A DNA stretch of 61,499 nt, from assembly GCA_028285645.1 (NCBI GenBank), contig JANQOV010000091.1, forward strand, positions 1-61,499, in the 5' to 3' direction. Under the pieces are notes generated by a model. That model was not told where the DNA came from, did not search any database, and saw nothing but the letters and a program-made list of their open reading frames with translations. A program made the position numbers and the translations under genes. Origin of the DNA: Hyphococcus sp. Lineage in GTDB: Bacteria; Pseudomonadota; Alphaproteobacteria; Caulobacterales; Parvularculaceae. This document shows positions 51,362-60,439 of the stretch, piece after piece (the first letter of the stretch is position 1; every line of letters starts with the position of its first letter).

Positions 51362-54241
51362 ATGTCGACGCCCCATCCCTTAAAAGACGCCATCAATCAA
51401 AGGCCGCTCGTTTATGACGTGGAGGCCCTCACAGATTTCCGTGATGCGGTCGGCGGCGCCCTGAGAAGGGCAGGCGTGGGCGATGACGCTGTCGACTTTT
51501 TGGAGACGGTCGCAAGCTGCTCGCCTTATCTTCGCCGTCTCATGCAGCGAACCCCTCAGCTTGCTGTCGAAATCCTTAACACGCCGCCAGAAGACATGAC
51601 GACGGCTGCTGCGCGTGACGCCCTTGAGAGCGCTGCCCTTGAGACGAAAGAGGCGCAGCTCGCCGGTTTGCGTCGCGCCAAGGACAAGGCGTCGCTGACC
51701 ATCGCGCTCGCAGACATCGCCGGTTACTGGGACGTCATGGAGGCGGCGAAACGCTTGTCGCAATTTGCTGACGCAGCTGTCGATGCGGCGCTCGCCATGG
51801 CGCTCAAAAAACAAAAGTCCGATGTCCTCGATTCGAGACAAAGCGGCATTGGCGTGATCGCCATGGGAAAGCACGGCGCGTTTGAGCTCAACTATTCAAG
51901 CGATATTGACTTGGTCGTTGTCTTTGATCCCGACACAATGCAGCAAACCGATGCTCACGAAGCGCAAGCGCTTGCTGTACGCGCAACACGCGACATGGTG
52001 CACGCGCTGCAAACGCAAACCGCAGAAGGGTATGTGTTCCGAACGGATTTAAGGCTAAGGCCCGACCCGGGCGCAACAGCCGCAGCGCTTTCAATTTACG
52101 CCGCGGAAACCTATTACGAAGCTTATGGTCAGAACTGGGAGCGCGCTGCTTACATCAAGGCGCGCGCCGCCGCTGGCGATATTGCTGTCGGCGAAAAGCT
52201 TCTTTCAGCGCTCAGGCCTTTCGTGTGGCGAAAATATCTCGACTATGCGGCAATCGAAGACGTCAAATCCGTCAAGCGGCAAATTCACGCCACCAAGGGC
52301 GGCGGCGATATCGAGTTCTTCGGACATGACCTGAAACTTGGCCGCGGCGGGATTCGCGAAATCGAGTTTTACGCGCAGACTCAGCAATTGATTTTGGGCG
52401 GCAAGGCTCCGGCATTGCGCGTTCGCGAAACCCTTGCTGCGCTCAAAGCGCTGCAGGCAAACGGCGCCGTTAGCAAACAAGCCGCCGATGAACTCGCGGA
52501 TGACTATCGCTATTTGCGCCAGGTCGAGCACCGCCTGCAGATGGTCAATGACGAGCAGACCCATCGCATGCCCAAGTCAGAAGCCGAAGCGGCGCGAATT
52601 GCAGCGTTTCTAGGCGTTCAAAATGTCAGCGAACTTCGCGCCCGCATCGAGACAACGCTGCGCCGCGTGCATGATCATTTCGCGGATCTATTTGAATACG
52701 AAAAACAGCTCTCAAGCGAGGCTGGCTCACTCATCTTTACTGGGGTCGACAATCATCCGGCGACCCTTGAAACGCTTTCAAAAATGGGCTTTTGCCGCGC
52801 CGCCGACATCAGCGAAGTCATTCGCAAATGGCATGCGGGAAGTATTCGCGCCACCCGGACACAGCGCGCCCGAGAGCTCTTGACGAAGCTCATCCCGCCA
52901 CTCCTTGAGGCGTTGTCTGAAGCGGGCGACGCAGACGATGCATTCTTCGCCTTCAACGATTTTTTGACGGAGCTGCCTGCAGGCGTTCAAGTATTCTCGC
53001 TGCTCGCCAACAATCCAGAAATTTTCGAAACGCTGATCCGGATCATGACGATTTCGCCCTATCTTGGGCGCGAGCTTTCAAAGCGAATGAACTTCGTCGA
53101 ACAGCTCTTGGAACATCAATGGTCGGCGCCGCCGCCTGCGCCTGAAGACTATGCCGAAAGATTAAAGGCTGCGCTTCAGGGGTGCGCTGACTACGAATCA
53201 CAATTGAATGGCGTTCGTCGCTGGGCTGGCGAAGAGCGGTTTCGCATCACCGCGCAGCTCGCCGTCGGATTGTTGCCGCCGGATGAAGCGGCGAAGCGAT
53301 TTACCGCTATCGCTGACGCAGCCATCGCTGCGCTGATCCCCGCAGCCCAAAAGGAGATGGAAAGCGCTCACGGCAAGATAGACGGCGACTTGGTCGTTTT
53401 GGGGTTCGGTCGCCTCGGCGCTGGTGAGATGACGGCGGTGTCAGACGTCGATCTTACGTTCATCTACGATGCGCCGGCGGATGCGGAATCAACCGGTAAG
53501 AAGTCGCTCGGCGCCGTTCAATATTATACGCGCCTCGTAAGGCGCATCGTAACCGCCTTGTCCGCAGCGACTGAGGAAGGCGCTCTTTATGAAGTCGACA
53601 TGCAATTACGCCCATCCGGCCGCGCCGGCCCGGCGGCGGTAAGCCTCTCAGCATTTTCGCGATATTATGAAGAAGAAGCCTGGACCTGGGAATTAATGGC
53701 GCTCGCCAAAGTGCGGGTGCTTTTCGGTTCGCAAAAGCTAGCCGACAAGATCAACACGGAAATCGACGTAATTTTAACCCGTTCCCGCGACGCGTCTAAA
53801 CTCAGCGAGGACGTCATCGACATGCGCGCCCGTATTGCAGAGGCAAAACCTGCCGCTTCGCCCTTCCACATCAAATACGCATCGGGCGGCATAACGGAGA
53901 TCAATTTCATCTGCCAGTTCCTGGCCCTCAACCACGGCGCCCATATCGGCCGCGCGCCGCGGGCGCCGAAAGAAGCGATCGCATTTTTTGAGGCAAATGA
54001 GCTCCTTTCATCCGCGGATGCGGCGCGCCTGACTGAGGCGCTCAATCTGTTCGAAGCAGCGCATCAGGTCAGCCGCGCGGCCATGGGCGGCGCCTTTAAG
54101 CCCGATGAAGCGGGCGCCGCCCTGAAATCCCGCATGACTGAGCTAGTCGGCGCCGAAAATATCGAAGATGCGGCGACGATATTAACCAATCAGCAAGGTG
54201 AAGTAGCGCGAATCTACCGGAGCGTGATAGGCTGCCCTTAG
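51362..54241 (+). CDS. glnE: Bifunctional glutamine synthetase adenylyltransferase/deadenylase (GlnE)
   Basis: A 959-residue enzyme that adds AMP to and removes it from glutamine synthetase under PII control. Two nucleotidyltransferase domains are visible, an N-terminal one (IAMGKHGAFELNYSSDIDLVVVFD, about 160-185) and a C-terminal one (LGFGRLGAGEMTAVSDVDLTFIYD, about 680-705), each with the GG/DxD-like metal motif and followed by its helical linker. The length fits the family. The ATG at 51362 lies close behind the HU terminator, so glnE has its own promoter in the short gap or inside the HU region. Confidence 0.96.
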   Translation: MSTPHPLKDAINQRPLVYDVEALTDFRDAVGGALRRAGVGDDAVDFLETVASCSPYLRRLMQRTPQLAVEILNTPPEDMTTAAARDALESAALETKEAQLAGLRRAKDKASLTIALADIAGYWDVMEAAKRLSQFADAAVDAALAMALKKQKSDVLDSRQSGIGVIAMGKHGAFELNYSSDIDLVVVFDPDTMQQTDAHEAQALAVRATRDMVHALQTQTAEGYVFRTDLRLRPDPGATAAALSIYAAETYYEAYGQNWERAAYIKARAAAGDIAVGEKLLSALRPFVWRKYLDYAAIEDVKSVKRQIHATKGGGDIEFFGHDLKLGRGGIREIEFYAQTQQLILGGKAPALRVRETLAALKALQANGAVSKQAADELADDYRYLRQVEHRLQMVNDEQTHRMPKSEAEAARIAAFLGVQNVSELRARIETTLRRVHDHFADLFEYEKQLSSEAGSLIFTGVDNHPATLETLSKMGFCRAADISEVIRKWHAGSIRATRTQRARELLTKLIPPLLEALSEAGDADDAFFAFNDFLTELPAGVQVFSLLANNPEIFETLIRIMTISPYLGRELSKRMNFVEQLLEHQWSAPPPAPEDYAERLKAALQGCADYESQLNGVRRWAGEERFRITAQLAVGLLPPDEAAKRFTAIADAAIAALIPAAQKEMESAHGKIDGDLVVLGFGRLGAGEMTAVSDVDLTFIYDAPADAESTGKKSLGAVQYYTRLVRRIVTALSAATEEGALYEVDMQLRPSGRAGPAAVSLSAFSRYYEEEAWTWELMALAKVRVLFGSQKLADKINTEIDVILTRSRDASKLSEDVIDMRARIAEAKPAASPFHIKYASGGITEINFICQFLALNHGAHIGRAPRAPKEAIAFFEANELLSSADAARLTEALNLFEAAHQVSRAAMGGAFKPDEAGAALKSRMTELVGAENIEDAATILTNQQGEVARIYRSVIGCP

Positions 54242-54310
54242 AATCAGAAGGTCCGGGGCGCCTGAATTGATTTGCGCCATTATTTGCGCAGTTGCGGCAA
54301 AGAGTACGCG

Positions 54311-55660
54311 ATGACCGGGCAGTATGATCTGATTGTCATAGGCGATGAAGCAGCCGCCTATTGCGCCGCCGCCTGTTCAGCCAAGCGCGCCGCTCGCGTG
54401 GGCCTTCTCAAAATCCCGACGAAAACACCTGAGAAGAAAAGGCGCCGCTCTCAGATGACCGACGGGATTCCGAATTTTGTCTGGCGGCGGCTTGATCTGC
54501 AACGCTATGACATCGCCGTCGCGCCGGTCAGCGCAGTTGTCAGTTTGTTGGCGGATGGGAAAACTATATCAACCGTTGAAAGCATAGCCGGAACGCAAAG
54601 CGCCCTTCAAGCCGATGACATCGGCGATCATGCGCTTTGGTCCGATTTTGCACGTGATGTTTCCGCTATGTCAGACGATGCGGCGAGTATCTCCACACAA
54701 CTTGCCGCTGGCGCTGCAATGAGCGGCGCCAATGGCGCGCGCACCGCTACGATGTCAATCGACGATCTTGCTGGCCTTGCTGCGTCCTGCGCCGATTGGC
54801 TGGATGATTATTTCGAAAATGAGGCGCTTAAAACCCATATCGCAGTGCAGGCGCTTTCGCGCCAGGGGTTGGGCGGCGCAGAAGCGGGATCGGTCGGATC
54901 CCTTGCATCCCTGTTTGACGCCGCCGCCTGGCCGCATCGCCTATCGACATCCTCGCCGCCCCTTTGCGATACGCTTGAGAAAGTCTGCATTGATGCAGGT
55001 GTAGAGATTATTGAGGGCGCAATCGCTTCGGTCGATGCGAGCGGTGATAAATTCCGTCATCTGAATCTGTCAGGTGGCGAGCGGTTGAAAACAAAACTTG
55101 TCATTTGCGCAAGTCCCGCCGCTGCGCGTCGGGCGGGAGTTAGAACGACACGCGAGTCAGCGCTTTTCGACGTTACCGGCGCAGCACAGGCGACTGTTTC
55201 AATCAAGCTTTCCGATCGCATAGAGCCGCCCGCTGGCGATGCGAAAGCCGCATTTTTTATCATTGACGAATTTGATGACCTGCAAGAGGCGCGCGATGCT
55301 GTCGTCGAGGGCCGATTGCCCGAAAAATTACCGGTCTCCTTCGAGATCAGGCCGCCGGACGAAATTATTGTAAAGACCGCTTATTGCCCGGATCGTTTTA
55401 TGGAAGATGACGAGCCGCGCGAATGGACGGGCCAGGACCGTCAGGCCGTCATCGCGCGCGTCATTGAACGAATGGCGGAGCGTTTCCCTGATTTCAAAAC
55501 GAAAATCCAGCACACGGACATTTTTCTAGACGGCGCGCGATTCCCTGATGATCAGGACCCGATCATCATCGATGATCCGAAAATCATCATCCAGCCCTTG
55601 TCCACCAACAAGATCAGCGCAGCAGTAACGCTGGCGGACCAATTGCTCAATGACCACTGA
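54311..55660 (+). CDS. Degenerate FAD-dependent oxidoreductase-like protein
   Basis: A 449-residue protein related to amine oxidase/phytoene dehydrogenase-type enzymes. The N-terminal Rossmann strand reads DLIVIGDEAAAYCAAACSA where GxGxxG is expected, and the acidic residue at the end of the second strand (VLE) is replaced by K (GLLKIP). Its substrate domain and C-terminal ILxG-like strand are present (DLQEARDAVVEGRLPEKLPV region). FAD binding is therefore doubtful. ATG 54311 is preferred over 54272. It overlaps the next gene by 11 bp, so the two are translationally coupled. Confidence 0.75.
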   Translation: MTGQYDLIVIGDEAAAYCAAACSAKRAARVGLLKIPTKTPEKKRRRSQMTDGIPNFVWRRLDLQRYDIAVAPVSAVVSLLADGKTISTVESIAGTQSALQADDIGDHALWSDFARDVSAMSDDAASISTQLAAGAAMSGANGARTATMSIDDLAGLAASCADWLDDYFENEALKTHIAVQALSRQGLGGAEAGSVGSLASLFDAAAWPHRLSTSSPPLCDTLEKVCIDAGVEIIEGAIASVDASGDKFRHLNLSGGERLKTKLVICASPAAARRAGVRTTRESALFDVTGAAQATVSIKLSDRIEPPAGDAKAAFFIIDEFDDLQEARDAVVEGRLPEKLPVSFEIRPPDEIIVKTAYCPDRFMEDDEPREWTGQDRQAVIARVIERMAERFPDFKTKIQHTDIFLDGARFPDDQDPIIIDDPKIIIQPLSTNKISAAVTLADQLLNDH

Positions 55661-57239
55661 CGCAAAGATCGACACGAGCTCCGCTGGCACCATCGAAGGC
55701 GGCATCGACGCGGTCGTCATCGGCGCCAGCGCCGACGGGCTGGCGGCGGCGGCCTATCTCGGCAAGGCTGGCCTGCGTACAGTGCTTCTTGGCGCTTCGC
55801 CTGAAATTGGGGCCGCCGATGATGACCCGATTACGCAAGGAACCGCCCATGGCGAGCATTTAGCGTTCCAGCTTGACCCCGACGTGATTTCAGACCTTGG
55901 TCTTTATAAACTCGGGCTCGCCTATGCAGCGCGGCGTCTTGAGACCACTTATTTTTTTGAAAATCACGCGGCGATCACTGTCAATGGCGATCCGGCCCGG
56001 GCTTTCCAAGCGCCGGAAATCGCAGCGAGCGATGATGCGGAAGCGTTCCAGTCACTTGTCGAAAACACTCTAGAGATGGCGGCGCAGTTGCGCGTGCCGC
56101 TTGCCGCGCCGGACTATGACGGCATGAAAAGCGAAAACGCATTCGACACGGCGCTTGCCCATGCCGGTGACAAAGCGCAGCGCCAGGTGATGCGCTGCGC
56201 CGTTGCATCCATCGATGACATTATCGGCGGTGGAACAAACGAAGGTCCATTGCGGGATTTGTTGTCGGCGGAAGCCGCATTCCGCACTTCGGCTGCGCCG
56301 CATGCGCCTTACAGTTTTTTCAATCTTGTCAAACGCTGGTCCGGCGAGGCTTCTGGCCTGCAGGGCGCTATCGCCTATCCGGAAGGCGGCGCGGCGGCGA
56401 TCATGAATGCGCTGCGCCGAGCAGCCCAAGGCGCCAAGGTCGATATCCGCGCTTCAATGCAAGTCAGATCAATCATCATCGAATGGGACGGCGTCGCTGG
56501 AGTCGAATTATCTGAAGGCGGACAAATCAGAACACCGATTGTCATTCATGCACTGGATGCGCGCCGGGCCTTCCTTGAAACCATCGGCACGCAGTTCCTC
56601 AACATCGAGTTTCAGGGCCTTTTTGGGAACTGGCGACCGATATATTGTTCGGCTTTGTTTCACGCTAAGGCTAAAGCCGCCGATGACGAATATGATGATT
56701 TGCCAGCCACCGCGTTGCGCCGACTGATGTTTGCGCCGAAACATGGAAGCCTCCGCAAAGCATTCAACGCCGCTCGCGCCGGCCGCGTTCCCGAAAAACT
56801 GATCGTCGAAGCGATATTGCCAAATGCCGCTAAAACAAAAGACGCTGGCGATGGCGCCCACTATCTCTCCGCCATCGCCCACCCATTACCGTTTAACGCC
56901 GCACCTGATGAGGTATATCGAAAACAGGTAGAAGCAGCGATCATCAAGAACCTAGATTACATTGCTCCCCAGTTAAGCGATCGTATTGAGGAAACAAGAC
57001 TGACATTGCCCCCGGACATCGCCGTCGAAACCGGCGCTGACGCCATCGCTCATGCAGCGCCGCCGACTATCCTGCAGCAATGGCGGCGCGCAAATGGATT
57101 CGCTGGCGCGAGCGGCGTCCGCGGCATGTTCTTTTGCGGACCGGAAGCGCAGATGGGCGCAGGCCTATCCGCCGCCGCTGGTCGCCGCGCCGCCAAGGCG
57201 GCAATCGCCTATGCGAGAATCCATGGCGGCGCTCCATGA
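55650..57239 (+). CDS. Phytoene-dehydrogenase-like/PYROXD2-like oxidoreductase with altered FAD motif
   Basis: A 529-residue protein of the amine-oxidase/phytoene-desaturase fold. The N-terminal motif reads VIGASADGLAAAAYLGKAGL. The second Gly of GxGxxG is Ser, and the acidic residue expected after VL is Gly (TVLLGAS). The C-terminal FAD-contacting strand (GVRGMFFCGPEAQMGAGLSAAAGR) is better preserved. It overlaps the preceding gene by 11 bp and ends in an ATGA overlap with the next. Confidence 0.8.
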   Translation: MTTDAKIDTSSAGTIEGGIDAVVIGASADGLAAAAYLGKAGLRTVLLGASPEIGAADDDPITQGTAHGEHLAFQLDPDVISDLGLYKLGLAYAARRLETTYFFENHAAITVNGDPARAFQAPEIAASDDAEAFQSLVENTLEMAAQLRVPLAAPDYDGMKSENAFDTALAHAGDKAQRQVMRCAVASIDDIIGGGTNEGPLRDLLSAEAAFRTSAAPHAPYSFFNLVKRWSGEASGLQGAIAYPEGGAAAIMNALRRAAQGAKVDIRASMQVRSIIIEWDGVAGVELSEGGQIRTPIVIHALDARRAFLETIGTQFLNIEFQGLFGNWRPIYCSALFHAKAKAADDEYDDLPATALRRLMFAPKHGSLRKAFNAARAGRVPEKLIVEAILPNAAKTKDAGDGAHYLSAIAHPLPFNAAPDEVYRKQVEAAIIKNLDYIAPQLSDRIEETRLTLPPDIAVETGADAIAHAAPPTILQQWRRANGFAGASGVRGMFFCGPEAQMGAGLSAAAGRRAAKAAIAYARIHGGAP

Positions 57240-58411
57240 TTTTTTCCGCGGAAGATTTCGTGACGGAAAGCCCAAAAGCGACAGCGCTTTACGCCGCCTC
57301 TGCGTCCTACTGTGAGGCGAACATCTGGACTTCCGTCAACGGATGGTCGGCGGCGCGGCTCTATACGTCAATCGAACAGGAATATGCCGCAGCGCATTCG
57401 GCAGCGATCATTACGGACCTCGGCGCCATTACGCGTTACGCCATACGCGGGGACGACGCGGCGATGATGGCGACGCGTGTTGCAACGGCGCCGGCAAAAA
57501 AACTTGAGCCCGGGGAAAGCGCCCGCGGGCTTATTCTGTCGGACGAAGGCGCGGTGATCGACCTTGCGGAAGTCTCGCGGCTTTCTGGCGATCTCCTATT
57601 GCTGACAACGCCCCGGCCGCACGCCCGCCGAATGCGACTTGCCGCCCGCGGGCTCGATGTTTCTTTTGACGACATCACAGCGCAAGTGTCAGCGCTTGGC
57701 GTGTTCGGCCCCAAAGCCCGCGAAGCGGCGGCGAAAGCAGGGATTGATCTGTCCGGTGAGAGCGTTGCCGCATCCGGTCACGTGCGCGGTGTTGAAACTG
57801 CGGCGCGCACGACGGAATTCGGCGCGCTTCCGGGGGTTGAAATGGTGTTTCCGCGCGAAGAAGCGCTCACTGTCTGGGAGCGGCTCATGCGGTTTGACGG
57901 CATGACGCCAGCAGGGCTCGACACGCTGGAGGTCTTACGCATTGAAAGCGGCGCGCCGCGCCCTGGCGCAGATTTTGTCAGCGCAGAGAATGCGCGGCCG
58001 GGCCAAGCGCGGACGCCGGCGGAACTTGGTCTGCCGCATTTGGCGCCCCTTGATCGCGGCTGGTTCAACGGCCGCCGCGCCTTGCGGCAAACCGCACCAG
58101 CGCCGTCACGCACGCTCGTGACGTTAATGCTCGATACGGAAGAAGCAACGGCGGGCGTTGCCGTCTTTGCCGCCGGAAAGGGCGCGGGAAAAGCAGTCGG
58201 TCGGATCACCTCTTGCGCTTTCTCACCAGACGCAAAACGCATGATCGCCTTTGCCGATATTGCCATCAACGCTTCCGGCAAGCCCCTCGAAATCGCCATG
58301 GCCCCGCCGGGTGAAGGCCGCATTGCCGCCAAGTCCCTTGAAACGGCGGAAGGCGCGCTGGCCGCCGATTTCCGGGCGCTTCAGAAAGAAGCGACGGAAT
58401 CTGCGCGCTAG
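57236..58411 (+). CDS. GcvT/aminomethyltransferase-like folate-binding protein
   Basis: A 391-residue protein of the glycine-cleavage T-protein fold: AIITDLGAITRYAIRGDDA, GARG-type loop as ARGLILSDEGAVID, then LEVLRIESGAPRPGADF and a C-terminal barrel (LMLDTEEATAGVAVFAAG). The Asp-Asp pair (GGxxDD) of active T-proteins reads GAVIDL here, so aminomethyl transfer may be lost. ATG 57236 overlaps the preceding stop (ATGA). It completes a three-gene cassette of FAD/folate enzyme relatives. Confidence 0.8.
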   Translation: MIFSAEDFVTESPKATALYAASASYCEANIWTSVNGWSAARLYTSIEQEYAAAHSAAIITDLGAITRYAIRGDDAAMMATRVATAPAKKLEPGESARGLILSDEGAVIDLAEVSRLSGDLLLLTTPRPHARRMRLAARGLDVSFDDITAQVSALGVFGPKAREAAAKAGIDLSGESVAASGHVRGVETAARTTEFGALPGVEMVFPREEALTVWERLMRFDGMTPAGLDTLEVLRIESGAPRPGADFVSAENARPGQARTPAELGLPHLAPLDRGWFNGRRALRQTAPAPSRTLVTLMLDTEEATAGVAVFAAGKGAGKAVGRITSCAFSPDAKRMIAFADIAINASGKPLEIAMAPPGEGRIAAKSLETAEGALAADFRALQKEATESAR

Positions 58412-58462
58412 GCCGTTTCATCAATGCCGGGCGATAACCGACAATGAAAAAGGATTAAAGAC

Positions 58463-58894
58463 ATGAACAAACGAACTGCACTTGGCTTGATCGGCGCTCT
58501 TGGCGTCAGCATGCTCGCCGCCGGCGCCCTCGCCCAGGACAGCAAGGGCGATAAACGATTTGACCGTCTCGACACGAACGGCGACGGCGAAATCAGCCAA
58601 TCAGAGTTGGCGGCCCGCGACGAAGAGCGCAGCGCCCGCCGAGCGGAAATGCTTGAAGCCGCGGATACGGACGGCAACGGGTCAATTTCTCGCGATGAAA
58701 TGAAAGCCTTCCGAGAGGCCAAACGCGCCGAGCGCAACCCTGACAAAAACGGCGATGGAGTTGTTGATCGCACAGAGTTCATTAATGCGGCGCAGGAACG
58801 CTTCGACAAATTAGACAAGGACGGCAATGGCGTCTTAAGTGAAGATGAAAAACCACGCCGGGGCCGCGGCCATCACCGACGTGGCCGGGGCTAA
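58463..58894 (+). CDS. Secreted EF-hand calcium-binding protein
   Basis: A 143-residue protein with a Sec signal peptide (MNKRTALGLIGALGVSMLAAGALA, then QD). Four canonical 12-residue EF-hand loops occur at 37-48, 68-79, 94-105 and 118-129, each with Asp at positions 1 and 3 (or Asn), Gly at 6 and Glu at 12. A basic Gly/Arg/His tail ends the protein. It should bind Ca2+ in the periplasm. It lies 63 bp ahead of the ECF sigma operon in the same direction. Confidence 0.92.
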   Translation: MNKRTALGLIGALGVSMLAAGALAQDSKGDKRFDRLDTNGDGEISQSELAARDEERSARRAEMLEAADTDGNGSISRDEMKAFREAKRAERNPDKNGDGVVDRTEFINAAQERFDKLDKDGNGVLSEDEKPRRGRGHHRRGRG

Positions 58895-58957
58895 AGCGAC
58901 AATCCGGCGCCGCCATCTGTTGCGTTCTGGCGGCGCCGCAACTGAGCGGCGGGACGA

Positions 58958-59554
58958 TTGTCGAACGCGGAGGAAAACGATGAGGCGTTGGTTCGCCGGG
59001 CGGGCGCGGGCGACCGCGCGGCTGCGGCGATGTTGATTGAGCGCCATACCAACCGGGTGTACGCAGTGTGTTACCGAATGCTGAAAAATAGCGCTGCAGC
59101 TGAAGACGCGTCGCAGGAGACCTTCCTTCGGCTCTGGAAACATGCGGACCGCTGGAAGCCGCAGGGCGCAAAATTCGAAACCTGGCTGACCCGTGTCGCC
59201 ATGAACCTTTGCCTTGATCAGTTGCGCAAGCGCGGCCGCGAATTGCCGGAAGAGGAAGGTCCGGAAATGCCCGATCCGGCTGCAGGTCCCGATGACGCGC
59301 TATTTTCAAACGAGCGTGCTCGCGCCATTGAACAAGCGATCCACATGCTGCCCGATCGCCAGCGGATTGCAGTAACGCTTTGCCATCTGCAGGAGCTTTC
59401 AAATATCGAAGCCGCGGACATTATGAATATTAGCGTTGACGCGATGGAATCGCTATTAGCGCGGGCGCGGCGCAATTTGCGCGACCGGCTGGCGCCAATG
59501 CAACATCACTTAACCGGAACGATGAGCCATGACGCAATCTCCAACATCTCCTGA
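58958..59554 (+). CDS. ECF-type RNA polymerase sigma factor
   Basis: A 198-residue sigma-70 family protein. Region 2 has the DASQETFLRLWKHAD motif, and region 4 the LCHLQELSNIEAADIMNISVDAMESLLARARRNLR helix-turn-helix. Start TTG 58958 is the only reasonable one at the N-terminus (SNAEENDEALVRRAGAG...). It overlaps the next gene by 26 bp, which fits an operon with its anti-sigma partner. The promoter it reads cannot be given from this window. Confidence 0.92.
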   Translation: MSNAEENDEALVRRAGAGDRAAAAMLIERHTNRVYAVCYRMLKNSAAAEDASQETFLRLWKHADRWKPQGAKFETWLTRVAMNLCLDQLRKRGRELPEEEGPEMPDPAAGPDDALFSNERARAIEQAIHMLPDRQRIAVTLCHLQELSNIEAADIMNISVDAMESLLARARRNLRDRLAPMQHHLTGTMSHDAISNIS

Positions 59555-59891
59555 GTTAACCCCGGAAGAAGAAGCGCTCATTGACGCAGCGCTTAAAGAG
59601 GCGCGTATGCTCGAGACTAGCGAAGCGTTAAAGCGGACCCTTCTCGAAGACTTTGACGATTTTCATCGGCGCAAGCGTCAAGCCTCGGCGGCGTTTGGCG
59701 GACTGGAAAAGATGTTCGGGCGTTTTCGTTATGCAGCAGCCGGCGCGTTTGCCAGCATCGCCGCCTTCGGCGCCGTCACAGGCGTTATTACTGCAAATGT
59801 GAGTACGGCGTTATCGCCGGAGGAAGAACTTTATCTTTATGCAGAAGACATTCTTCCTGATGCGCTGCTGGACGAAGAGGGGGTCGGTTAA
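59529..59891 (+). CDS. Small membrane protein, candidate anti-sigma factor (CnrY-like position)
   Basis: A 120-residue protein with an acidic N-terminus (TPEEEALIDAALKEARML), one helix at about 70-92 (AAAGAFASIAAFGAVTGVITA) and an acidic C-terminus (SPEEELYLYAEDILPD). The position directly after an ECF sigma gene, with overlap, and the cytoplasm-helix-periplasm layout suggest an anti-sigma factor. No zinc-binding HxxxCxxC motif is present. Assignment is from context. Confidence 0.6.
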   Translation: MTQSPTSPELTPEEEALIDAALKEARMLETSEALKRTLLEDFDDFHRRKRQASAAFGGLEKMFGRFRYAAAGAFASIAAFGAVTGVITANVSTALSPEEELYLYAEDILPDALLDEEGVG

Positions 59892-60419
59892 ATGAACAAG
59901 GGATTGCTGGCGGCGCTGGCGCTTTCCGTGATCGTCAATGTATTTGCGATTGGATTTATATCCGGCCGGTTGCTGACTCACGGCGGCCCGCCGGCGCCCG
60001 GGCTCGAGAGAATTGGCGGCGGCGCTGGCGGCGGCATGCGGATGTTGCGGCATACGGATGTATTACCTGAGGAGCGGCGGGAAGCTTTCCGCGAAGCCTT
60101 GCGCGCGGGCATGCCGGCGATGCGCGAACAAAGACGAGAAATCAGGAGACTGCGCCGCGCCTACAACGAGGCGCTCGTCGCCGATCCCTGGGATCGGGCG
60201 ACGGTTGAAAAAGCCCGGAGCGACTTACAAGCGGAGCAGACACGCCAGCACAAGATGATTGGCGACGCCATGATCAATGCGTTTGAGCAACTAACGCCGG
60301 AAGAGCGGGCGCTGCTCATGGAAGAAGCGCAGCGCCATCGTGGAAAGAAATGGCGCCGCCGCGGCGAATTCGGCCCTCGCGGCGATAAGCCTCCCTCACC
60401 GCCGCCGGAAGAAGGTTGA
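59892..60419 (+). CDS. Periplasmic heavy-metal sensor-like protein (Spy/CnrX family)
   Basis: A 175-residue protein with an N-terminal anchor (LLAALALSVIVNVFAIGFISG) and a mostly helical periplasmic part with the LTPEERALL and LPEERREAFREALRAG repeats typical of the CpxP/Spy/CnrX metal-resistance fold. The C-terminus is Pro/Arg-rich. It is encoded immediately after the candidate anti-sigma gene (TAAATG), and the order sigma, membrane protein, CnrX-like resembles cnrH/cnrY/cnrX, so it may signal metal or envelope stress to the sigma factor. Metal ligand residues are not obvious. Confidence 0.75.
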   Translation: MNKGLLAALALSVIVNVFAIGFISGRLLTHGGPPAPGLERIGGGAGGGMRMLRHTDVLPEERREAFREALRAGMPAMREQRREIRRLRRAYNEALVADPWDRATVEKARSDLQAEQTRQHKMIGDAMINAFEQLTPEERALLMEEAQRHRGKKWRRRGEFGPRGDKPPSPPPEEG

Positions 60420-60439
60420 GGACAGTCTTCGTCGCCGCC

